The notes beneath the pieces were generated by a model. It did not search any database and had not been told where the DNA came from. It was given only the letters and a program-made list of their open reading frames with translations. Of a stretch of 5,204 nucleotides of DNA, positions 1 to 5,204 are shown piece after piece (the first letter of the stretch is position 1; each line of letters starts with the position of its first letter). Both the position numbers and the translations under genes were made by a program. Origin of the DNA: Pseudomonadota bacterium (GTDB lineage Bacteria; Pseudomonadota; Gammaproteobacteria; Burkholderiales; SG8-39); contig JAJZUN010000262.1 of NCBI GenBank assembly GCA_021848555.1, forward strand, positions 1 through 5,204, written 5' to 3'.

Positions 1-621
1 CAGGTCCTGTCCAGTCCACGGGTGGCCACGCTCAACAACCAGAAAGCGGTGCTGAAGGTCGGCACCGACCAGCCTTACGTCACCAGCATCACCGTGGTCC
101 CCGGGGTGACCTCGGCGGGGGTGGTCATCCCGACCTCGGTGTCGCCGCAGATCAGCAATATTTTTTCCGGCATCTCGCTCGACGTGACGCCTCAAATCGA
201 TGACAACGGCAATATTTCTCTGCATATCCATCCGCTGGTGACCAGCGTCGCCTCCAAGTCCGTGGGGTTCAATCTCGCCGGGGTCGGGGCGCAGAGCGTC
301 GACGTGGCCGCGATCAATGTGAGCGAATCGGATACGATGGTGCGCACGCAGGACGGCAACATCGTGGTGCTGGGCGGCTTGATGAAAGTGGAAATGAACA
401 ACGGCCGCAGCGGCATCCCGGGCCTGGCCGATACGCCGCTGATCGGCGGCGCATTCCGCAATTCGGCTACCGACACCATCAAGCGGGAACTGGTCATCCT
501 GATCAAACCCACCATCATCGAGAGCGACAAGAACTGGGAGCAGGATCTGAGCGACACCCGCAATCGCATGCAGCGCATGGGCAAGGACATGGGCGCCAGC
601 CCGGACGGCCAACAGCGGTGA
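1..621 (+). CDS. mshL: MshL-type secretin, C-terminal part (5' end outside window)
   Basis: This is the C-terminal 206 residues of an outer-membrane secretin, the gated multimeric channel through which the MSHA-type IV pilus leaves the cell. The reading frame is open from base 1, so the true start lies upstream; the GTG at 22 is an internal Val. Visible secretin-domain landmarks are the opening VLSSPRVATLNNQKA stretch (residues 2-16), FSGISLDVTPQID (about 55-67), VRTQDGNIVVLGGLM (114-128), GIPGLADTPLIGGAF (138-152) and the closing strand KRELVILIKPTII (161-173). The loop between the first two, followed by FSGI.LDVTPQI, resembles MshL more than PulD or PilQ. A hydrophilic tail of about 30 residues follows. 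The N-terminal periplasmic domains and signal peptide are not in view. The stop overlaps the mshM start in GTGA. The secretin family is certain; assignment to MshL also rests on the MshM and MshN neighbours. Confidence 0.93.
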   Translation, partial: QVLSSPRVATLNNQKAVLKVGTDQPYVTSITVVPGVTSAGVVIPTSVSPQISNIFSGISLDVTPQIDDNGNISLHIHPLVTSVASKSVGFNLAGVGAQSVDVAAINVSESDTMVRTQDGNIVVLGGLMKVEMNNGRSGIPGLADTPLIGGAFRNSATDTIKRELVILIKPTIIESDKNWEQDLSDTRNRMQRMGKDMGASPDGQQR

Positions 622-1514
622 TCTACCTCAATCATTTCGGCCTGCGCGAACCGCCTTTCGGCATCACCCCCGATACCAGTTTTTTCTTCGCCTGCGCCAG
701 CAGCCAGGAGGGACTGAACACGCTGCTGGTGGCGGTGGCCAACGGTGAGGGGTTCATCAAGATCACCGGCGAAGTGGGCACGGGCAAGACGCTCCTGTGC
801 CGCAAGCTGCTCGCGACCCTCGCCGACAGCTGTATTACCGCCTATATTCCGAATCCCAACCTGGAGCCGCGCACCCTGTTGTTTGCGCTGTGCGACGAGT
901 TGCACGTGGAGGTGGATCCGGACCTCGACCAGCATCGCCTGCACAAGGCGCTGAACCGCGCGTTGCTCGACTTCGCCCGCGACAGGAAGCGCGTGGTGAT
1001 CTGCCTCGATGAAACCCAGGCGATGCCGCTGGAGACGCTGGAGACCTTGCGTTTGCTGACCAATCTCGAAACCGAAAAAAGAAAACTGGCGCAGGTGATC
1101 CTGTTCGGCCAGCCCGAGCTCGACCACAAGCTGGCGCACGAGTCGATACGCCAACTTCGCCAGCGCATCACCTTCCAGCATCACCTGGGCACGCTGACGC
1201 GGGCGGAACTGGCGCATTATCTGGCGCACCGCCTCAGCGTCGCGGGTTACAGCGGCGATACGGTGTTCAGCGGACAGGCGGTGGGCGCGATTCACCGTGC
1301 CACCGGCGGCGTGCCGCGATTGGTGAACATCCTCGCGCACAAGGCGATGATGCTGGCTTTCGGCGAGGGCCTGCGCCAGGTGCGCGCCCGGCACGCGCGT
1401 GCGGCGATCGCAGATACGCCTGCGGCGAGCTCCTTCCCGCGGCGCCACTGGGCCTGGCTCGCCACGGCGGGCCTGCTCGCCGGCAGCGGCATCGGCTGGC
1501 TGGTGCTCAAATGA
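618..1514 (+). CDS. mshM: MshM, ExeA/GspA-like AAA ATPase of MSHA pilus biogenesis
   Basis: A 298-residue P-loop ATPase of the ExeA/GspA type, expected to help assemble or position the secretin at the inner-membrane/cell-wall side. The N-terminus (FGLREPPFGITPD, residues 7-19) is typical of the ExeA family. Walker A is GEVGTGKT (51-58) and Walker B is VVICLDE (126-132), with D131/E132 as catalytic acids. A sensor-1-like strand LFGQPELD (162-169), an Arg-rich LRQLRQRI (177-184) and the AAA lid segment GVPRLVNILAHKAMM (231-245) follow. A basic patch and one hydrophobic segment (about 277-297) end the protein, suggesting a C-terminal membrane anchor. There is no peptidoglycan-binding domain after it, unlike full ExeA, and the length suits MshM. 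The GTG start overlaps the secretin stop by four bases. No clear Shine-Dalgarno precedes it, so translation probably depends on coupling. The family is secure; the name rests on flanking mshL and mshN. Confidence 0.92.
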   Translation: MIYLNHFGLREPPFGITPDTSFFFACASSQEGLNTLLVAVANGEGFIKITGEVGTGKTLLCRKLLATLADSCITAYIPNPNLEPRTLLFALCDELHVEVDPDLDQHRLHKALNRALLDFARDRKRVVICLDETQAMPLETLETLRLLTNLETEKRKLAQVILFGQPELDHKLAHESIRQLRQRITFQHHLGTLTRAELAHYLAHRLSVAGYSGDTVFSGQAVGAIHRATGGVPRLVNILAHKAMMLAFGEGLRQVRARHARAAIADTPAASSFPRRHWAWLATAGLLAGSGIGWLVLK

Positions 1515-2743
1515 GTTTGATCAACAAAATGCTGCAGGACCTCGACAAGCGCCATGCGGCCGACGGCGGCGCGAAGACGCTGACGCAGCAGTTGCGTCCG
1601 GTGCCGGCGCAGAAGGACTGGCGGCGGATCATGTGGGAAGTGGGCGCCGGACTGATCATAGGCGGTGGCTGGGCCGGCTGGGTGATGTACCAGATTTCGC
1701 CGCGCCCGCTGGTTACCGACCTGGTGTTCAAGTCGCAGGCGAAGCGGCCCCAGGTCGCGGCGGGTCCCCAGATCCCGGCCGGACCGCAGGCGCAGCCGCC
1801 GGCGGCACCCATTATCGCACCGGTACCGGCGCCAGCCGCAGTACCGCAGTCGCCGCCCGCAGCACCCGCTGCTGCTGCGGCTCCGGCAATGGCCCCGGCG
1901 GTGTCACCGGTCTTGTCCGCGGCCGCGAGATCGGAGCCCGTTGCTGCGGATACGCTCAAGCTTGCTACCGAGATCGGGACGCCTTTTAGCGAAAGAAGTT
2001 TCGCCGCCAAAGCCAGGGTGGAGCGCCGCCTGCCGGCCGAGGTCGTGCCTGCGCCCGCAACCGCGGGCAAGGCTGTCGAGGCCAAGCGCGTGCCAGAGGC
2101 GCCGGCTCAGCGCTCCCCGTCGTCCCAAGCACAAGGCCCGGGCAGCATAGACAAGACCTTGCACGTGGCGACCCAGTCGGAGCGCGCTGAATCCGAATTT
2201 CGCAAAGCCACAGCGCTGCTCAACCAGGGCCGGGTGGCTGAAGCGATAGACGGTTACAAATCGACCCTGCAGCAGGACGCTGCGCACCCGGCGGCGCGCC
2301 AGGCCCTGGTCGGACTGTTGCTGGAGAACCGGCGCATCGACGAAGCGCAGCAGTTCCTGCAGGAGGGCTTGAGCCTGGACCCGGCTCGATCCGCCTATGC
2401 CATGCTGCTGGCGCGCATCCAGGTGGAGCGCGGCGATCTGCAAGGCGCGCATGATCTGTTGAACAAGCATGCCGGCAGCGCGTCCGGCGATGCCGACTAT
2501 CACGCGTTCGATGCGGCATTGCTGCAGCGGCTGGGGCGCCACAAGGAGGCCGTGGCGGGCTACCAGGCCGCTCTCAAGCTGGCGCCGCGCGCGGCGCTGT
2601 GGTGGATGGGCATGGGTATATCGCTGCAGGCCGATAATCGCGGCGCCGAGGCGCTGGAGGCTTTCCGTCACGCCAAATCCGCGGGCGGCCTCAGTCCGGC
2701 GCTGCTCACCTTCGTCGATCAGCGGATGAAACAACTGCAGTAG
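1511..2743 (+). CDS. mshN: MshN, inner-membrane TPR protein of MSHA pilus biogenesis
   Basis: A 410-residue protein opening with MSLINKMLQDLDKRHA, a hallmark N-terminus of MshN. A short cytoplasmic head is followed by one predicted transmembrane helix (about 41-61, Gly/Trp/Ile-rich), then a Pro/Ala-rich low-complexity linker (about 79-135) and a less ordered stretch to about 220. The C-terminal half is a helical tetratricopeptide array (about 224-405). Recognisable repeats are AESEFRKATALLNQGRVAEA (226-245), a second at about 258-291, a third at about 294-320, and HKEAVAGYQAALKLAPR (344-360) followed by a last unit ending near 395. This suggests a bitopic inner-membrane protein whose TPR domain lies in the periplasm and binds other pilus parts; the exact partner is not shown by the sequence. 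The ATG overlaps the mshM stop (ATGA). A GspB- or other TPR-type secretion accessory is the alternative, made unlikely by the gene order. Confidence 0.9.
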   Translation: MSLINKMLQDLDKRHAADGGAKTLTQQLRPVPAQKDWRRIMWEVGAGLIIGGGWAGWVMYQISPRPLVTDLVFKSQAKRPQVAAGPQIPAGPQAQPPAAPIIAPVPAPAAVPQSPPAAPAAAAAPAMAPAVSPVLSAAARSEPVAADTLKLATEIGTPFSERSFAAKARVERRLPAEVVPAPATAGKAVEAKRVPEAPAQRSPSSQAQGPGSIDKTLHVATQSERAESEFRKATALLNQGRVAEAIDGYKSTLQQDAAHPAARQALVGLLLENRRIDEAQQFLQEGLSLDPARSAYAMLLARIQVERGDLQGAHDLLNKHAGSASGDADYHAFDAALLQRLGRHKEAVAGYQAALKLAPRAALWWMGMGISLQADNRGAEALEAFRHAKSAGGLSPALLTFVDQRMKQLQ

Positions 2744-2753
2744 GGCGGCGCTC

Positions 2754-2766
2754 GGCGCTTTGCGCC
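2754..2766 (+). other. Short perfect hairpin just after mshN
   Basis: GGCGC-TTT-GCGCC forms a 5-base-pair stem with a three-base loop, starting ten bases after the mshN stop. No T-run follows it, so it is not a classical intrinsic terminator. It could still protect the 3' end of the pilus transcript or assist Rho-dependent ending. Chance formation in GC-rich DNA is quite possible. Confidence 0.3.
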
Positions 2767-2824
2767 CAAGTCTCTACTGGGCAGAGGTTGGCCTCAGGTG
2801 ACTGGCGGCCGGATTCAGGGTGCC

Positions 2825-2841
2825 GGCGGGCAATGCCCGCC
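2825..2841 (+). terminator. GC-rich hairpin between mshN and the acyl-CoA synthetase gene, possible weak terminator
   Basis: GGCGGGC-AAT-GCCCGCC is a perfect 7-base-pair, all-GC stem with a three-base loop, followed by AATTTGC. The T-run is only three bases, so it is at best a weak Rho-independent terminator for the msh transcript. It could also be a leader hairpin of the downstream gene. It sits about 25 bases before the preferred GTG start, and an in-frame ATG at 2833 begins in its loop. Confidence 0.35.
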
Positions 2842-2856
2842 AATTTGCTCCGGGGG

Positions 2857-2863
2857 GGAGGGG
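2857..2863 (+). promoter_or_regulatory. Ribosome binding site deciding the acyl-CoA synthetase start
   Basis: The purine-rich run GGAGGGG ends two bases before the GTG at 2866, and its GGAG core is about five bases from that codon. It is the only convincing Shine-Dalgarno in the gap. The upstream in-frame alternatives (TTG 2788, ATG 2833, TTG 2845) have nothing comparable: the ATG lies in a hairpin loop and the TTGs follow non-purine sequence. This favours GTG 2866. Confidence 0.65.
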
Positions 2864-2865
2864 AC

Positions 2866-4527
2866 GTGCAGGATCGCTACCAGGAAATCTACCGCGGGTT
2901 CAACTGGGAGGTGCCCGAGCGCTTCAACATGGCCTGGGCCTGCTGCGGCCGCCATGCGCTCGACCGCCACCGTTTCGCCCTGTATTGGGAGGACGAGGGC
3001 GGCGCCACCGCGGCCTACACCTATTGGGACCTGCAACAGCAGGCCAACCGCCTGTCCAACGCGTTGCTCGCGCTGGGGGTCAAACGCGGCGATCGCATCG
3101 CCATCATCCTGCCGCAACGCCCCGAAACCGCCGTCGCCCACATCGCCTGTTACCAGATGGGGGCGGTGGCCATGCCCTTGTCGGTCTTGTTCGGTCCGGA
3201 CGCACTCGAGTACCGGCTGCAAAACAGCGAAACCATCGTCGCCCTGGTCGATCCCGCGTCCCTGCCCAATCTGTGGCCCATCCGCGACCGCCTGCCCGCG
3301 CTGAAGCACGTGATCGGCGTGGCCGGTGCGCGCGAGTCGGGCACGCACGCCTGGGAGACGCTGCTCGAAAAGGCGGCGCGCAAGTTCGATTGCCTCGACA
3401 CCCCGGCCGAAGAACCTGCGCTGCTGGTCTACACCAGCGGCACCACCGGCCCGCCCAAAGGGGCGCTGAAGCCGCAGCGGGTGTTGATCGGCAACCTGCC
3501 GGGATTTTCGCATTCGCACGATATGTTTCCGCAGACGGGCGATTTGTTCTGGTCGCCCGCCGATTGGGCCTGGACCGGCGGGCTGATGGATGCGCTGCTG
3601 CCGACCCTGTATCACGGCTATCCCCTGCTCGGTTACCGCGGACGCTTCGATCCGGAAAAAGCGTTTCACCTGATGGAAAAGTATGCGGTGCGAAACACTT
3701 TCCTGTTTCCGACTGCGCTGAAAATGATGATGAAGGCGGTGCCGGCGCCGCGGCAACGCTACGATCTGGCGCTGCGTTCGATCATGAGCGCCGGCGAATC
3801 CGTGGGAGAGACCGTGTTCGACTGGAGCCGGGAAATGCTCGGCGTCACCATCAACGAAATGTTCGGCCAGACCGAAATCAATTACATCGTCGGCAATTCG
3901 CACACCCTGTGGCCGGCCAAGCCCGGCTCGATCGGGCGGCCTTATCCGGGGCACAAAGTGGCGGTCATCGACGACGACGGGATCGAGGTGAAAGCGGGCG
4001 TGGTGGGCGAGGTCGCGGTGCACCGCACCGATATTCACGGCGCGCGCGACCCGGTGTTTTTCCTCGAATACTGGAAGAACCCGGAGGCGACGCAGAACAA
4101 ATACACCGGAGCATGGTGCCGCACCGGCGACCTCGCGAAAACGGACGCAGACGGCTACCTTTGGTACCAGGGCCGCGCCGACGACATGTTCAAGAGCGCG
4201 GGTTACCGCATCGGGCCGTCAGAAATCGAAAACTGCCTGGTGAAACACGCGGCCGTCGCCAACGCCGCGGTGGTGGGCAGCCCCGATGCCGAGCGCACCA
4301 ACATCGTCAAGGCGTTCATCGTGCTCACGCCCGGACACCAGCCTTCGCCCGAGCTGGAGGCCGAGCTTCAGGCCTATGTGCGCGGCATGCTCGCGCCCTA
4401 CGAATATCCGAAGGAAATCGAGTTCATCGACGCGCTGCCCATGACCACCACCGGCAAGGTGCAGCGGCGCGTGCTGCGTCTTAGAGAAGAGGAGAAGAAG
4501 AAGCAACTCATGGCCGGCAAGCCGTGA
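2866..4527 (+). CDS. Acyl-CoA synthetase (AMP-forming), ANL superfamily
   Basis: A 553-residue adenylate-forming enzyme that would activate a carboxylic acid with ATP to an acyl-AMP and then an acyl-CoA thioester in the cytoplasm. Numbering from GTG 2866: P-loop YTSGTTGPPKGA (189-200); acyl-pocket/A4 region with FWSPADWAWTGG (228-239); A5 motif NEMFGQTE (330-337); ATP-ribose Asp in TGDL (420-423); hinge motif GRADDMFKSAGYRI (436-449); and C-terminal catalytic Lys in TTTGKVQRR (K531). All core residues are present, so it should be active. Length and motif style fit acetyl/medium-chain-like acyl-CoA synthetases (COG0365 type), but the substrate cannot be read from sequence; propionate, butyrate, aromatic or medium-chain acids are all possible. 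The start was chosen by its strong RBS and because conserved-looking sequence (RYQEIYRGFNW) begins just after it; the frame stays open back to TTG 2788. The gene is coupled to the next by GTGA. Confidence 0.93.
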   Translation: MQDRYQEIYRGFNWEVPERFNMAWACCGRHALDRHRFALYWEDEGGATAAYTYWDLQQQANRLSNALLALGVKRGDRIAIILPQRPETAVAHIACYQMGAVAMPLSVLFGPDALEYRLQNSETIVALVDPASLPNLWPIRDRLPALKHVIGVAGARESGTHAWETLLEKAARKFDCLDTPAEEPALLVYTSGTTGPPKGALKPQRVLIGNLPGFSHSHDMFPQTGDLFWSPADWAWTGGLMDALLPTLYHGYPLLGYRGRFDPEKAFHLMEKYAVRNTFLFPTALKMMMKAVPAPRQRYDLALRSIMSAGESVGETVFDWSREMLGVTINEMFGQTEINYIVGNSHTLWPAKPGSIGRPYPGHKVAVIDDDGIEVKAGVVGEVAVHRTDIHGARDPVFFLEYWKNPEATQNKYTGAWCRTGDLAKTDADGYLWYQGRADDMFKSAGYRIGPSEIENCLVKHAAVANAAVVGSPDAERTNIVKAFIVLTPGHQPSPELEAELQAYVRGMLAPYEYPKEIEFIDALPMTTTGKVQRRVLRLREEEKKKQLMAGKP

Positions 4528-5204
4528 TCCTGCCCGCCAGCCATCCCCGGCGCATCGAACTCAACGACGAGGTTCATGCGCGTCCGTATCAGACGCTGCA
4601 GGCTCCGCAGCGGGCGTCCTATCTGGCGATGCTCGCGGACGCCGCGGAGCGCGAGCGCGAATACGCGCATGTGGGCGAATTGTGCGCCCGTTACGGCTGT
4701 CAGCCGCCGCCGCCGCAGGCGAGCTATTTCGCCGCCGATTGCGGCGATTTCCGCCTGCGTTGGGAGCGCCATGGCGAATTCAGCAGCTACACGGTTCTAG
4801 TCGCCGGTGCCGGCGACGCGCCGTTCGCGCAGCCGGCGGTATCCGCGCTGCCGCCGGAATGGATGGCCGCCTTGCCCGGCAAATTGATCGTGGCCGCGCA
4901 TGTGGCGCTGCTGCCCGGCGCTGGCGCAGAAGCGGATATCGAAGCGATCGCGCCGCATTTCGCCGGCAATACGCTGGCTGGCGCGCAGATGGCCGACGGC
5001 GGCGCGGCGGCGTTTACCGATTTCCGCATTCACGCGGACGGCTTTTCGCGTTTCCTGCTGCTCGATCGCGGCATGGGTCGGCGCCGCGCCGGGCGCGTGC
5101 TGCAGCGCCTGCTGGAACTCGAAACCTATCGCATGTTCGCCTTGCTCGCGCTTCCGCTGGCGCGCGAAGTCGGCGCCAGGCTCGCCGCTTCCGAGAGCGA
5201 ACTG
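4524..5204 (+). CDS. DUF3422 family protein, N-terminal part (3' end outside window)
   Basis: The frame stays open from GTG 4524 to the right edge (227 codons), roughly the N-terminal half of a DUF3422 protein, usually a little over 400 residues. Family landmarks seen are HPRRIELNDEVHARP (7-21), RHGEFSSYT (82-90), FAGNTLAGAQMADGGAA (146-162), TDFRIHADGFSRFLLLD (165-181) and the strongly conserved-looking stretch AGRVLQRLLELETYRMFALL (189-208). Known members are predicted membrane-anchored proteins with transmembrane helices near the C-terminus, beyond this window; their biochemical function is not established. GTG 4524 is the only start available: the frame hits a TAG at 4482 and no ATG, GTG or TTG lies between. 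The GTG shares four bases with the synthetase stop. The purine-rich AGAGGAGAAG (about 4486-4497) is too far upstream to be its own RBS, so translation is probably coupled. Confidence 0.9.
   Translation, partial: MILPASHPRRIELNDEVHARPYQTLQAPQRASYLAMLADAAEREREYAHVGELCARYGCQPPPPQASYFAADCGDFRLRWERHGEFSSYTVLVAGAGDAPFAQPAVSALPPEWMAALPGKLIVAAHVALLPGAGAEADIEAIAPHFAGNTLAGAQMADGGAAAFTDFRIHADGFSRFLLLDRGMGRRRAGRVLQRLLELETYRMFALLALPLAREVGARLAASESEL

Noticed and set aside
22..24. GTG at 22 as the start of the first gene
   Set aside because: The frame is open to base 1, and the residues before it (QVLSSPR) belong to the conserved secretin motif, so this is an internal Val of a truncated gene.
1075..1081. 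A AAA AAG heptamer in mshM, a classic -1 frameshift slippery sequence
   Set aside because: In the mshM frame the codons are GAA AAA AGA, so the heptamer is out of phase for tandem slippage, and the protein continues normally with expected AAA motifs.
192..1448. Long open frame (418 codons) on the - strand
   Set aside because: It runs antisense across the secretin/mshM junction and encodes an Arg/Gln/His-rich sequence with no recognisable domain. It is a shadow of GC-rich codon usage in two clearly real genes.
1507..2085. - strand open frame rich in Ala/Gly opposite the mshN linker
   Set aside because: It is the complement of the Pro/Ala-rich linker codons; low complexity explains it.
2788..2817. 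Possible promoter: TTGGCC as a -35 and GATTCA as a -10 before the synthetase gene
   Set aside because: Both hexamers match the sigma-70 consensus poorly and the spacing is 18 bases; such matches are expected by chance. A promoter in the gap is likely but not locatable by eye.
2815..4038. Long - strand open frame (407 codons) antisense to the acyl-CoA synthetase gene
   Set aside because: Composition is typical of antisense shadow frames, no domain is recognisable, and the + strand has every motif of an ANL enzyme.
2820..4484. 554-codon + strand open frame in another frame of the synthetase gene
   Set aside because: It is extremely Arg/Pro/Gly-rich and motif-free, a frame-shifted shadow of the same GC-rich gene.

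Overview
The window is a GC-rich, densely packed piece of a bacterial chromosome, most likely from a Gram-negative proteobacterium and probably a betaproteobacterium. An outer-membrane secretin makes it diderm. The mannose-sensitive haemagglutinin (MSHA)-type pilus genes, the Ala/Arg/Gly-rich proteins and a DUF3422 protein all fit that group. The lineage is inferred from gene content and protein style, not from a marker gene. All genes lie on the + strand.

Left part (1-2743): three consecutive genes of an MSHA-type IV pilus assembly cluster. They are the C-terminal part of the secretin MshL (cut by the left edge), the ExeA-like AAA ATPase MshM, and the TPR protein MshN. They are joined by 4-base start/stop overlaps (GTGA at 618, ATGA at 1511), so they are almost certainly co-transcribed and translationally coupled. 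Together they would form the outer-membrane pore and inner-membrane/periplasmic accessory parts of the pilus machine. The motor ATPases (MshE), platform (MshG) and pilins are not in this window.

Middle (2744-2865): the only real gap, 122 bases long. It holds two short perfect GC-rich hairpins and a strong purine-rich ribosome binding site in front of a GTG start. It probably separates the pilus operon from the next unit.

Right part (2866-5204): a complete acyl-CoA synthetase of the adenylate-forming (ANL) superfamily, then a DUF3422 gene that starts inside its stop codon (GTGA at 4524) and runs off the right edge. These two look like a separate two-gene metabolic/membrane unit.

No tRNA, rRNA, CRISPR array, insertion sequence or phage gene was seen. 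The window reads as ordinary core or near-core chromosome. The points most worth a second look are the junction where the pilus block stops at mshN, and the tight coupling of an acyl-CoA synthetase to a DUF3422 protein of unknown function.
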